A DNA stretch of 64,000 bases from JAKOUY01 sp037045185 (GCA_037045185.1 JBAOHQ010000008.1:62001-126000); one strand, 5' to 3'. Positions 40,501 through 49,129 are shown, counted from the first letter of the stretch. A program made the numbers and translations. The notes: generated by a model from the sequence alone, not told the origin.

Positions 40501-42739
40501 CTACCAGACGCGCCGCGGGTTGACCAGAGCCGCCAGGCGTCGGCGCCACGGCTGGGCCCGCTGGCAGTCGTGGCGGATCTCGGCCGCCAGGCGCTCACTG
40601 GTGGACACGTCCTCGGCCGACGGTGGCGCCCCGCTGTACATCGCCCGGGTGACCTGGTCGGCCAGCTGACCGAGGGCCCGGCGGTCCACCGGCGCCGTGG
40701 TGGCAGCGGCCACGGCCGGGGCGGGCAGCCCTGGGTCGTGCCCCGACCCACTCTGGGCCAGGGCCCGTTCGGCCTCGTGCCAGGCGCTGCGGACCCGCTC
40801 CGTCGGGGTGTCGCCGAAGCGGGCTCGTCGCCGGCGGCGGACGAACTCGGGCATGGCCACCAGCCAGGCGCCGAGCAGGGCGACCAGCGCGCCGAGCCAC
40901 CACCACAGCCCGCTGCTGGCGTCGGCCGGCTGGACCTCGGGGGCGAGGGTGGGCGGCGTGGCCGGCGGGCTTTGCTGACCGGCGGGGGGTGGCGGCGTCG
41001 ACTCCTGGGACACCGAGGTGTCGGCCGGCGAGGTGCCAGCCGTGGTGTCGGGTGGCGGCGGGGTGGCCTCGCCGTCCTGCTGGGCGGGGAGGCCGGTGAC
41101 CGCTTCGCTGCCAGGAGCGCCACGCCCGGGCGTGGGCTCGAAGGGGACCCAGCCGATGTCGTCGAACCACACCTCCGGCCAGGCGTGGGCGTAGCGCCCG
41201 GCCACGTGGAACAGGCCATCGTCTCGCAGATCACCCGGGGTGAAGCCCACCGCGACCCGGGCGGGGATCCCCATCAGCCGGGCGATGGCGGCGAACGTGG
41301 CGGAGAACTGCTCGCAGTACCCGGTGCGGATCTCCAGGAACTGGCGCATCGCGTCGTTGCCGTGGCCCCGCGGCACGTCGAGGCTGTAGGTGAACGTGTC
41401 AGCGGAAGAAGGATTGCAGGGCCAGGGCCCTGGCATAGGTGGTGGTGGCGCCGGCCATGATCCGCCTGGCGATGTCGACGGCCTCGCCGGGCAACCCAGC
41501 GGGCAGTTCCAGGTAGATGGGACCCGGTGGCCGAGTGCTCGTCGCCGCCGCAAGGCGCGTGGGGTCGGTCTCGGGGATCGCCGACTCGATCGAGAACGTG
41601 TCACCGCTCTGCAGCGGCTCGTCGTTGAGGGTCAAGATGGCCTGCGACTCGCCCGCCCACTGCACGTTGACCTGGGTGTCGAGGCGCGTCGGGGCGTAGG
41701 CGGCGGGCACGATCTTGCCGCGCAGCCCGCGGATGCGGATCTTCTGGAACAGCGCCTCACCACTTCCGTCACCACTTCCCTCACCACTTCCCTCACCAGA
41801 CGACGACAGCCGGCCACCGGCATCGTCGAGCGGTTCGGAGATCGGGCTCCAGGCGTTGCCGTCGAAGGAGGCCAGCCCCATCAGCCGCCAGTACGCCGGC
41901 CGATCGGCCTCCACGGTGAACATCTCGGTGTTGGACCGGTTGACCAGCTGGCTGCGGATCTCGACGAGGGGACTGACGATCTCGGTGGTCTCGGTCTCCC
42001 GCCGGCGGGTGTCCAGCAGGCTGCGCTCCTTGGCGCCGGGAAGGTGCGGCGCGGCGGCGCCGGCGGCGCTGGCGCACAACGCGGCCAGGATCAACGCCGC
42101 GGGCGCCAGGCGCACCAGCCGCGGCGGCCGGCCGCCGATCCAGGCCTCCTGGTCCTGGCGGTGCTCGGACCGCAGGATCACCACGGTGAGCAGGGCGACG
42201 CCGATCCATACCGCCGCCACGGCGATGCGGTTGCGGTCGGCGCCCAGGGCGCTGGCGAAGACGAAGACCACGAGTGAGGGCACGACCGCCTCGCCCCGAC
42301 CGTAGGCGCGAAAGGCGAACGAGTCGGCGAGCGGCGCGCACAACCCAACCAACGCCGACGCAGCCATGGCGAACGCCCCGCGGCTGGGCACCGGCGCCAC
42401 CGTCACGGAGAACTGGTCGAGGACGAGCCGCAGGTCACTGCGCAGGACGTCGATGGTGTCGCCGGTGGGAATCACACCGCCCAGTGCCGTGCCGCGGTGG
42501 AACACGACCCCGGCGGCGGCCAGGGTGCCGGCCATCGCCAGTGGCAGGGCGATCAGCACATGCAGTCGGGCGGCGCGCAGGGCGACGGCGAGCACATGGC
42601 CGACGGCGACCACCACCAGCATCGGCGCCAGGTAGTCCCACCCGGTGAACAGCCGGGACATCGACACCGCCGTCGCCACGGTGAGGCAGGCGACGGCGCA
42701 GGTGGCCCACAGGTGCAGCGGACGGGTCTCGGTGATCAT
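40501..42739 (-). CDS. tgpA: TgpA-type transglutaminase-like membrane protein (apparent frameshift)
   Basis: This is a protein of about 745 residues read from ATG 42739. The N-terminal 230 residues contain six or more membrane helices. An extracytoplasmic region with a Ser-Gly-Glu repeat follows, then a transglutaminase core: catalytic Cys in GYCEQFSATFAAIARLMGIP, His in GRYAHAWPEVWFDD. After a Pro/Thr-rich linker come one helix and a C-terminal DUF4129-like tail. The frame breaks at 41401: the first part ends LALQSFFR then stop, the second resumes DTFTYSLDVPRG; one surplus base explains it. It is the third gene of the moxR-DUF58-tgpA operon (ATGA overlap with DUF58). The substrate is unknown. 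Confidence 0.88.
41757..41792 (-). repeat. In-frame tandem repeat, 3 x 12 bp, in tgpA
   Basis: On the plus strand TCACCACTTCC(G/C) is repeated three times plus a partial copy. On the coding strand it encodes the repeat SGEGSGEGSGDG in the extracytoplasmic region. Confidence 0.88.
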
Positions 42740-43878
42740 CCGCCCACCCCGAGGCGGGTGTCGCCGACGAGGCGGTTCCACGACGACTCCAACTGGTGCA
42801 GCGACGGCGCGGCGACCACCAGGTGGCCGTCCATCATCCCTTCCGCGGGGGCCGCGGTGGTGATGGTGACCACGGTCTGGTTGCGGCCCAGCTGGGCGCG
42901 GGCCGCGGCGACGAAGTCGCTGGTCGCCCGATCGGTGACCAGCACGACCACCCCCAGGCCCTCGGGCGTCGACGGCCCGGGAGGCACCGGCGCCGGTCCG
43001 CTGGCCCGCTCGATGACGGCCAAGCCGCGGCTGGCGACGCGCACGACGTCAGGTCCGCGCCAGTCTGCCTCCTGGCTGACCACGCGCACGTCGAGCTCGG
43101 TTGCCGCGCAGGCGAGCACGACGCTGGCCGCCGCCGATACGGCCCGCTCGAAGGCCCGCTCGTCGTCGATGAGCGCGTCGAGGGCCACGGTCACCCGGCG
43201 CAACTCGTCGTCGGCGTGCTCACGGACGAGCAGCTCGGTGGAGCGGGCGCTGGCCTTCCAGCTGATCCGCCGGGGATCGTCACCCGGTACGTACTCACGC
43301 AACCCGTGGAAGTCGAGCCCACCCTGGGCGACGGCCTTGGCCTTCAGGGTCTGGCCGAGCACGCCGGGGGAGCCGATGCGTGGCGGCGCCAGGGGCACCG
43401 TCAGCGGCAACACGACGATCTCATCGATACCGGCCACGTCACGGGTACGGCACGCCAGGCCCAACGGATCACTGCGGCGGACCTGCAACGGCCCGCAGAC
43501 GAGGATGCCCCGGCGGGTGGCCGGGATGGCGTAGGTGGCCCCGGCCGACGAGCGCGGGGAGAGCGGTGCGAGACTCATCGTCGCCCCGCCGACGTTGCCG
43601 ACCCGCTCCCACAAGGTGAGCTCCGGCGTGGACCGCCGCCCGCGTTGGGTCAGGCGCATCAGCACGGTGATCGGCGAACCGGCCACCGGGGACTCCGGGT
43701 CGGTGGACCGTTCGACGGACAGCTGCGGTGCCCGGGTGTTGGCCACGACGACGCCGACGAGGACGGCGACCACCAGGGAGGCGCCGAGCACGTAGAGCTC
43801 GATCAGGGCAAAGACGCGCCCGGTGGCGAACGCCGCCGCGGCGGCGAGCAGCATCGCCCAGCCGTGGCGGGTGAGCAC
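42736..43878 (-). CDS. DUF58 (vWA-like) protein
   Basis: The protein has 380 residues from GTG 43878. Two N-terminal helices (LLAAAAAFATGRVFALIELY and beyond) precede the soluble part. The DUF58 signature GLREYVPGDDPRRISWKASARSTELLVRE is at residues 205-235, followed by a degenerate vWA-like domain. DUF58 proteins accompany MoxR ATPases and are thought to act with them on a membrane partner, here the transglutaminase-like protein. It overlaps its neighbours by 1 and 4 bp. Confidence 0.92.
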   Translation of the reverse strand: MLTRHGWAMLLAAAAAFATGRVFALIELYVLGASLVVAVLVGVVVANTRAPQLSVERSTDPESPVAGSPITVLMRLTQRGRRSTPELTLWERVGNVGGATMSLAPLSPRSSAGATYAIPATRRGILVCGPLQVRRSDPLGLACRTRDVAGIDEIVVLPLTVPLAPPRIGSPGVLGQTLKAKAVAQGGLDFHGLREYVPGDDPRRISWKASARSTELLVREHADDELRRVTVALDALIDDERAFERAVSAAASVVLACAATELDVRVVSQEADWRGPDVVRVASRGLAVIERASGPAPVPPGPSTPEGLGVVVLVTDRATSDFVAAARAQLGRNQTVVTITTAAPAEGMMDGHLVVAAPSLHQLESSWNRLVGDTRLGVGG

Positions 43879-44837
43879 TAGCGGGCCTCCGGCACCGGAA
43901 CCCTGGCGAGGATCTCCGAGATCGCCGTGGTCCCGGTGAACCCGCGGCCAGCGGCGTCACCGCGGATGATCAGGCGGTGGGCCAGGACCGGCTGGGCTAC
44001 GTCGTGCACGTCGGCCGGGATGACGAAGTCCCTGCCGCGGGTGGCCGCGCAGGCCTGGGCGGCGCGGGCCAACTGCAGCGTGCCGCGCGGCGACACGCCG
44101 AGCAGCAGCGCCGGGTGGCGGCGGCTGGCCTCGGACAGGTCGACCAGATAGCCCTTCAGGCTGTCGGCCAGGCGCACCTTGCGGACGGCGCCGATCATCG
44201 CCCGGATCTCCGCCGCGCTGACCACCGGGCGGACATCGACGGCCGCGGTGGAGGTGTTGCCGAGGATGTTCATCTCCGCGCCGCGGTCCGGGTAGCCGAG
44301 CGAGAGCCGCATCAGGAACCGGTCGAGCTGGCTCTCGGGGAGGCGGAACGTGCCCTCGTGCTCGACGGGATTCTGCGTCGCCACCACCATGAACGGCCTG
44401 GTCAGCTGATGGGAGGTGCCGTCGGCGGACACCTGGCGCTCCTCCATGGCCTCCAGGAGCGCCGACTGGGTCTTCGGTGAGGCCCGGTTGATCTCGTCGG
44501 CGAGGACGATGTTGGCGAAGATCGGTCCGGGCTGGAAGACGAAGGAGTCGGTGGAGCGCTGCAGGATGCTGACCCCGATGAGGTCACCGGGGAGCATGTC
44601 CGGGGTGAACTGGACGCGTTTCCAGGTGCACTCGATCGATCCGGCCAGTGCCTTGGCCAGGCTGGTCTTGCCCACGCCGGGGACGTCCTCGATCAGCAGG
44701 TGGCCATCGGCGAGCAGGCAGATCACCGCCAGTTCGATGGCTTGCTTCTTGCCGATCAGCACCGCGGCGACGTTCGAGGTGATGGCGTCGAACAGCGAGG
44801 AGAACGTGCGGGGAGGCGCGGCGGTCTGGACAGTCAT
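43878..44837 (-). CDS. MoxR-family AAA+ ATPase
   Basis: This 319-residue chaperone-like ATPase has Walker A EDVPGVGKTSLAKALA, Walker B IVLADEINRASPKTQSALLEAMEE, sensor 1 VVATQNPVEHEGTFRLPE and sensor 2 near GVSPRGTLQL. It is the first gene of the moxR-DUF58-tgpA operon, which in other bacteria is linked to maturation of periplasmic or envelope proteins. The promoter is shared back-to-back with the divergent ROK gene. Confidence 0.94.
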   Translation of the reverse strand: MTVQTAAPPRTFSSLFDAITSNVAAVLIGKKQAIELAVICLLADGHLLIEDVPGVGKTSLAKALAGSIECTWKRVQFTPDMLPGDLIGVSILQRSTDSFVFQPGPIFANIVLADEINRASPKTQSALLEAMEERQVSADGTSHQLTRPFMVVATQNPVEHEGTFRLPESQLDRFLMRLSLGYPDRGAEMNILGNTSTAAVDVRPVVSAAEIRAMIGAVRKVRLADSLKGYLVDLSEASRRHPALLLGVSPRGTLQLARAAQACAATRGRDFVIPADVHDVAQPVLAHRLIIRGDAAGRGFTGTTAISEILARVPVPEAR

Positions 44838-44845
44838 TGCGCTGA

Positions 44846-44851
44846 AGGGTA
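44846..44851 (-). promoter_or_regulatory. Putative -10 element of the moxR operon
   Basis: TACCCT on the minus strand, 8 nt before ATG 44837. Confidence 0.42.
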
Positions 44852-44883
44852 GACGGCTCCTCCCTCGAATCGTGCGCAGCCGG

Positions 44884-44889
44884 TACGGT
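44884..44889 (+). promoter_or_regulatory. Putative -10 element of the ROK gene at 44897
   Basis: TACGGT lies 7 nt before GTG 44897; with the moxR -10 it leaves only 32 bp for both -35 regions, so the two promoters overlap. Confidence 0.42.
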
Positions 44890-44896
44890 GGGGCGG

Positions 44897-45772
44897 GTGA
44901 GCCGCTGCTACCTCGCCGTCATCATCGGCGGGACGCGGTTGTCCGCTGGGGTCGTCGACGAGCACGGCCAGGTCGTGGTGCGCGACCGCATCGGGACGCC
45001 ACCGCGCGACGTCTGGGCGCAACTGCGCAAACTGGTGCTGCGGGTGATCGCCGCGGCGCCCGAACGACCGGTTGCCTGCGGCATCGGCTGCGGTGGCCCG
45101 ATGAACCCGATCGACCGCACGGTCTCCCCGCTGCACATCCCGTCGTGGGTCGACTTCCCCTTGGCCGACCAGATCGAGGCGGCTACACAACTGCCCGCGG
45201 TTCTGGAGAACGACGCCAAGGCGATGGCCCTGGGTGAGTCGTGGTGCGGTGCGGCGGTCGACGTGGCCGACTTCGTCGGCGTGGTCGTCGGCGCAGGTGT
45301 GGGCGGCGGCATCGTCAGCGGGGGGCGGCTGATGCGCGGCCGGCTCGGCAACGCCGGGCACATCGGCCATGTCATCGTCGAGCCCGACGGGCGGCCCTGC
45401 CCGTGTGGTGGCCGGGGGTGCCTGGAGGCGTACTGCAGCGGGTCGGCCATCGAGCAGGAGACCGGGAGGTCCCCGCTGCGCGCCCCGGCGGCCATCATCG
45501 AGCGCAGTGGGCTGCTCCTCGGCAGGGCCCTGGCCAGCGCGGCGGCCGTCGTCGATCTGCGCCTTGCGGTGGTCGGGGGGACCATCGCCCTGTCCTACGG
45601 CGAGCCGTTCTTCGCCGCGGCGAACACCGAGTTGGCGGCGCGCGCCAAGCTGGCGTTCCTGGCCGGCCTGCACGTCGTACCGTCGCAGCTGGGCACGGCG
45701 GCGCCGCTGATCGGGGCGGCGTCACTCGCCAGGCAGGTGGACACTGCGCCGGCGCACGACGGGTCGGCATGA
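44897..45772 (+). CDS. ROK-family protein with an altered phosphate-binding motif
   Basis: The protein has 291 residues. It has the ROK zinc motif GHVIVEPDGRPCPCGGRGC and the catalytic Asp in LENDAKAMALGE, plus the glycine loop VVVGAGVGGGIVSGG. The N-terminal motif reads AVIIGGTRLSAGVVD, where active ROK kinases have A-x-DIGGT; the Asp that helps bind Mg-ATP is Ile here. There is no DNA-binding domain. It may be a weak or inactive kinase or a sugar sensor. The frame is otherwise intact, so the change is not an indel effect. Confidence 0.85.
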   Translation: MSRCYLAVIIGGTRLSAGVVDEHGQVVVRDRIGTPPRDVWAQLRKLVLRVIAAAPERPVACGIGCGGPMNPIDRTVSPLHIPSWVDFPLADQIEAATQLPAVLENDAKAMALGESWCGAAVDVADFVGVVVGAGVGGGIVSGGRLMRGRLGNAGHIGHVIVEPDGRPCPCGGRGCLEAYCSGSAIEQETGRSPLRAPAAIIERSGLLLGRALASAAAVVDLRLAVVGGTIALSYGEPFFAAANTELAARAKLAFLAGLHVVPSQLGTAAPLIGAASLARQVDTAPAHDGSA

Positions 45773-45810
45773 ATCCGCAATTCGTCACGAATGCCTCGCC
45801 GGTGGACGCG

Positions 45811-45816
45811 TAGTCT
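45811..45816 (+). promoter_or_regulatory. Putative -10 element of the small gene at 45824
   Basis: TAGTCT lies 7 nt before GTG 45824, identical in sequence and spacing to the trpD element. Confidence 0.45.
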
Positions 45817-45823
45817 TCGCTGC

Positions 45824-46075
45824 GTGTGGCTGCGGATCGTGCTCTCCCTGGTCCGCCGCCCGGTGTTGTGGCCAACGGCGCTGCGCCAGGCGCGGCGCCT
45901 GGCGCCCACCCGGTGGTGGGAGAAGCGACCGTTCGTGCCGGTGCCACCGGATGACTACCTGCGGTTCCGGGCCGTGACCCAGCACGGTGGGAACCCGCTC
46001 GACGGGACGGCCGGGACGATGACCGCCGACGACGTGGTGGATTACCTGCGCTGGTGCCGGGAGGCGCGCCGATGA
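45824..46075 (+). CDS. Small conserved actinobacterial protein coupled to an HNH nuclease
   Basis: The protein has 83 residues from GTG 45824. It has an amphipathic N-terminal helix (IVLSLVRRPVLWPTALRQAR), a central WWEKRPFVPVPPDDYLRFR and a C-terminal acidic helix (TADDVVDYLRWCREA). The central motif recurs, in my recollection, in small actinobacterial proteins of unknown function. The stop overlaps the HNH gene start (ATGA). Confidence 0.7.
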   Translation: MWLRIVLSLVRRPVLWPTALRQARRLAPTRWWEKRPFVPVPPDDYLRFRAVTQHGGNPLDGTAGTMTADDVVDYLRWCREARR

Positions 46076-46569
46076 GCTGCGCCCTGGTGCTCAACGCCAC
46101 GTTCGAGCCGTTGTCGGTGGTGCCCACCCGGCGCGCCGCCTGCTTGGTGCTGGCGGACAAGGCCGACATCGTCGCCGACGACGGCACGCGGATGCACTCG
46201 GCGCGCCTCGCCGTGCCGACGCCGTCGGTCGTCCGGCTGCGGTACATCGTGCGCATCCCGTTCCAGCGGGCCATGCCGATGTCCAGGCGGGCGGTGTTCA
46301 CCCGCGATGATCACGCCTGCCAGTACTGCGGTGGCCCAGCGGATTCCATCGACCACATCGTGCCACGCTCGCGCGGTGGTGAGCACCGCTGGGACAACGT
46401 CGCCGCGGCATGCCGGGACTGCAACCTGCGCAAGCGTGACCGCACGCCGCGCGAGGCAGGGATGCCGCTGGCCCGCCCGGCACGGGCGCCACGGCACAAC
46501 ACCTGGGTCGTGGTGGCCGCCGGGGTGGTGCCCGAGGCATGGAAGCCGTACCTGGCACTGGCCAGCTGA
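46072..46569 (+). CDS. HNH endonuclease (conserved actinobacterial type)
   Basis: This is a 165-residue protein. Residues 1-75 form the conserved N-terminal segment LNATFEPLSVVPTRRAACLV. The HNH domain has CQYCGG, DHIVPRSRGGEHRWDN and CRDCNLRKRDRTP, with both zinc Cys pairs and the catalytic His. It is a widespread actinobacterial chromosomal gene, not linked here to any mobile element. Its natural target is unknown. Confidence 0.9.
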   Translation: MSCALVLNATFEPLSVVPTRRAACLVLADKADIVADDGTRMHSARLAVPTPSVVRLRYIVRIPFQRAMPMSRRAVFTRDDHACQYCGGPADSIDHIVPRSRGGEHRWDNVAAACRDCNLRKRDRTPREAGMPLARPARAPRHNTWVVVAAGVVPEAWKPYLALAS

Positions 46570-46590
46570 TCGTGACGCCGTGAGGATCGC

Positions 46591-47286
46591 GTGAGCGCGG
46601 CGCCGTGGCCCGTCGAGGTGGTCGAGGGCACGGCGGCGGAGATCCATGATCGCCCGCCGAGCGGGGGTCCGGCGCTGTGGTGGTGCCGCCCGACCGGCCC
46701 GAGCGTGGTGCTCGGCAGCAGCCAGGCGGGCGAGACGTTGGACGAGGCCGCCGCCGAGCGCCTCGGGCTCGCCGTTGCCCGGCGGCGCAGCGGGGGAGCT
46801 GCCGTGGTGGTGATCCCCGGCGAGATGGTGTGGCTCGACCTGGTCGTGCCGCTGGACGCCGTTGCATGGGCCAGGGACCTGCGGTCGTCGATGCGCTGGT
46901 TCGGGCGGGCCTGGGCTGCAGCGCTCGGTGGCCTCGGCATCGCCGCCTCCCACCGCGAGGCTGGGATGGTCCGTCCCGATGTGGCGGCGACGGTGTGCTT
47001 CGCCGGGCTCGGCCCGGGCGAAGTGGTCGACGCCGCCGGCGCCAAGCTGGTGGGACTGTCACAGCGGCGGACCTCGTCGACGATCCGCCTGCAGTCGGGG
47101 TGCCATCGGCGCTGGCGGGCAGACCGCTACGCGGCGTTGTTCCCCGCGCTGCGCGGTACCGGCGACTTGGACGCGGTGGTCGCCACCGTCGACCGGCCCG
47201 ACGACGAGATCGTCGCCGCGGTCGCCGCCGCGGTCGCCGCCGCGGTCGCCGCCGGGGACGTGCCAGTCGACCTCCCGGGCGTCTAA
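46591..47286 (+). CDS. Lipoate-protein ligase A-like protein
   Basis: This 231-residue BPL/LplA-fold protein has the ligase motif RRRSGGAAVVVIPGEMVWLDLV and a conserved Lys in AAGAKLVGLSQRR, which attaches the adenylate. The N-terminal GSSQAG segment fits the lipoate-binding region. It is shorter than E. coli LplA and lacks the C-terminal accessory domain. An octanoyl/lipoyl ligase or amidotransferase role is likely, but a biotin-like substrate cannot be ruled out. The C-terminal AVAAAVAAAVAA stretch comes from a 12-bp tandem repeat. GTG 46591 lies 22 nt after the HNH stop. Confidence 0.8.
   Translation: MSAAPWPVEVVEGTAAEIHDRPPSGGPALWWCRPTGPSVVLGSSQAGETLDEAAAERLGLAVARRRSGGAAVVVIPGEMVWLDLVVPLDAVAWARDLRSSMRWFGRAWAAALGGLGIAASHREAGMVRPDVAATVCFAGLGPGEVVDAAGAKLVGLSQRRTSSTIRLQSGCHRRWRADRYAALFPALRGTGDLDAVVATVDRPDDEIVAAVAAAVAAAVAAGDVPVDLPGV
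47221..47256 (+). repeat. In-frame tandem repeat, 3 x 12 bp, in the lipoate-ligase-like gene
   Basis: GTCGCCGCCGCG occurs at 47221-47232 and 47233-47244, with a one-base variant at 47245-47256, preceded by a 9-bp partial unit. It encodes AVAA repeats near the C-terminus. Confidence 0.88.
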
Positions 47287-47388
47287 CGCTCCACCACCTC
47301 CCCGCCGGCCTCCCGTCCCCCCGCCGGCTCCCGACCTCACCGTCGCCCGACCCCGCCGTCGCCCGGCCCCGCTGTTGCCCGGGTCCAG

Positions 47389-47433
47389 GCGTTGACCAGG
47401 CGTTGACCCAGCGTTGACCCAGCGTTTGACCCA
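47389..47433 (+). repeat. Tandem repeat, 4 x 11-12 bp, upstream of mraZ
   Basis: GCGTTGACCCA-type units lie at 47389-47399, 47400-47410, 47411-47421 and 47422-47433. Each contains TTGAC, so the array offers several -35-like hexamers. It is part of the 310-bp gene-free stretch 47287-47596, which otherwise holds the MraZ boxes and the mraZ promoter. Confidence 0.88.
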
Positions 47434-47460
47434 GCGTCGACGGGGCGCAGTGGAGGAATT

Positions 47461-47517
47461 GTGGGGCAAAGTGGGGAGAAATGGTTGACGGTGGGTGGAA
47501 GTGGGGACAGAATGGGG
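47461..47517 (+). promoter_or_regulatory. MraZ-binding repeats (GTGGG) before mraZ
   Basis: GTGGG occurs at 47461, 47471, 47491 and 47501 (a 10-bp helical period with one degenerate unit ATGGT at 47481), followed by TGGGG at 47513. MraZ autoregulates dcw through such GTG(G/T)G repeats in other bacteria. Confidence 0.8.
47485..47513 (+). promoter_or_regulatory. Likely dcw promoter within the MraZ boxes
   Basis: TTGACG (47485-47490), 17-bp spacer, CAGAAT (47508-47513). The GTGGG units flank and fill the spacer, so MraZ would block polymerase. The leader to mraZ would be about 75 nt. Confidence 0.55.
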
Positions 47518-47596
47518 CCCGGCGGGGAAGACGGCCACTCCGGTGACCCCTCGCTCCCACAGACACACCGCATCCACGCAGGGAGGGAGGTGACCA

Positions 47597-48022
47597 ATGC
47601 ACGCGGAACTGTTGATCGGCACGTTCGAGCGACAGCTCGATCCCAAGGGTCGCCTGGCGCTTCCCTCGGAGATGCGCAAGGTGCTGGGGGAGCGCTGCTA
47701 CCTCGTGCGCGGCACCGCCCGCTGCGTGGAGCTGGTCCCTGCCGAGGACTTCGAGCGCCAGGTCCGAGAACTGATCGAGGCGGTCCGCTCCGGTGACAAG
47801 GACATGTCCGAGCGCCGCGCCGTCGCCGGTTCGGCATCGCTGGTCGTGCTGGACAAGCAGGGCCGGATCACCGTCGACGAGAAGCTGCGGACCTACGCCG
47901 GGCTGAGCACCGGCGATCCCGTTGTGGTCGCCGGCAACTTCGATCGTGCCGAGATCTGGGCCGTCGATCGTCACCAGCGGATCGACGCCGCCGGTACCGA
48001 GCGCCTGGCAGGCGACGAATGA
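47597..48022 (+). CDS. mraZ: MraZ transcriptional regulator of the dcw cluster
   Basis: This is a 141-residue regulator with two tandem SpoVT/AbrB-like domains, each with its conserved loop: DPKGRLALPSEMR (residues 15-27) and DKQGRITVDEKLR (near 85). A GGGAGGGAGGTG ribosome site lies directly before the ATG. It is the first gene of the division and cell wall cluster and has its own binding repeats upstream. Confidence 0.96.
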   Translation: MHAELLIGTFERQLDPKGRLALPSEMRKVLGERCYLVRGTARCVELVPAEDFERQVRELIEAVRSGDKDMSERRAVAGSASLVVLDKQGRITVDEKLRTYAGLSTGDPVVVAGNFDRAEIWAVDRHQRIDAAGTERLAGDE

Positions 48023-48029
48023 ACGCGTC

Positions 48030-48145
48030 GCAGTTGTGCAATCCCCCGGGGCACTGGATGGACAGCCCCTTCTCCGCCCGCTTCCGTCTTGCCGACCGGG
48101 GAGACATCCCGGCGGCGCCCGTGGCCCGGGGGATTGCACAGCTGC
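48030..48145 (+). ncRNA. Long structured element between mraZ and rsmH, likely mraW RNA motif
   Basis: A 21-nt arm (48030-48050) pairs with 48125-48145; the only mismatch is a G-U pair in RNA. The 74-nt interior contains a second hairpin (CCGGG to CCCGG near 48099-48114) and a pyrimidine-rich strand. An 'mraW RNA' cis-regulatory motif is described from actinobacteria at exactly this place, upstream of rsmH (mraW). I assign it by location, taxon and structure; I could not align it to the family model. Confidence 0.7.
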
Positions 48146-48167
48146 GCACTCGTCAGCAGGTGTGCCC

Positions 48168-49127
48168 GTGAGCGAGTTCGCCCATGACCCGGTCATGGTG
48201 GACGAGATCACCGCGGCATTCGCCCCGGTCCCCGACGGTGTGGTGGTCGACGCCACCCTCGGCGCCGGCGGGCACAGCGAGCGCCTGCTGGAGACCTACC
48301 CGCGGCTGTCCGTCGTCGGGCTCGACCGCGACGGCGACGCTCTCGCTGCTGCCGGCCAACGCCTGGCCCGCTTCGGGGTCCGCGTCGTCACCCACCGCTG
48401 CCGGTTCGACCACCTCGCCGACGCTCTCGATCGCACCGGGGTCCGGCACGTTTCCGGGGCGATCTTCGACCTCGGGGTCAGCTCGCCCCAGCTCGATCGC
48501 GCCGAGCGCGGCTTCTCCTACCGCCTGGACGGCCCGCTCGACATGCGCATGGACGCCAGCCAGCCGTGGTCGGCCAGCGACGTGGTCAACGGCTACGACG
48601 CCGAGCGCCTGGCCAGGGTCCTGCGCCAGTACGGAGACGAGCGCTTCGCGGCGCGCATCGCTGCGGCCATCGTCCGTGACCGCCCGATCAGCTCCACGTC
48701 GCGGCTGGCCGAAGTGGTCGTGTCGGCGATTCCCGCCCCAGCCCGGCGCACCGGGGGTCACCCGGCGAAGCGGACCTTTCAGGCCATCCGCATGGAGGTC
48801 AACAACGAACTCGACGCCCTCCCCGTGGCCTTGGACGCTGCCATCGAGCGCACCGTCCCGGGAGGGCGGATCGCCGTGCTGGCCTACCACTCCGGCGAGG
48901 ACCGCGTCGTCAAGGATCGGTTCCGCGAGGCGGCCACTGGCGGGTGCCTGTGCCCGCCCGAGCTGCCCTGCGTGTGCGACGCGGTGCAGACGGTCCGGGT
49001 CGTGCGCGGGGTTCCTAAGCGGCCCTCGGCGGCTGAGCAGCAGCGCAATCGGCGGGCATCGAGCGCCCGGCTGCGTGTCGTCGAGCGGATCCACCCGCGC
49101 CGGCGCGGCGACGGCGAGGGGCGCTGA
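48168..49127 (+). CDS. rsmH: 16S rRNA (cytosine-1402 N4) methyltransferase
   Basis: This is a 319-residue SAM-dependent methyltransferase: DATLGAGGHSERLL (motif I), GLDRDGDAL, FDLGVSSPQLDRAERGFSY, DMRMD and the helical insert FAARIAAAIV. The C-terminal AVLAYHSGEDRVVKDRF is diagnostic. GTG 48168 is preceded by AGCAGG; GTG 48162 is an alternative two residues longer. It follows the structured RNA element and precedes ftsL by 2 nt. Confidence 0.95.
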   Translation: MSEFAHDPVMVDEITAAFAPVPDGVVVDATLGAGGHSERLLETYPRLSVVGLDRDGDALAAAGQRLARFGVRVVTHRCRFDHLADALDRTGVRHVSGAIFDLGVSSPQLDRAERGFSYRLDGPLDMRMDASQPWSASDVVNGYDAERLARVLRQYGDERFAARIAAAIVRDRPISSTSRLAEVVVSAIPAPARRTGGHPAKRTFQAIRMEVNNELDALPVALDAAIERTVPGGRIAVLAYHSGEDRVVKDRFREAATGGCLCPPELPCVCDAVQTVRVVRGVPKRPSAAEQQRNRRASSARLRVVERIHPRRRGDGEGR

Positions 49128-49129
49128 CC

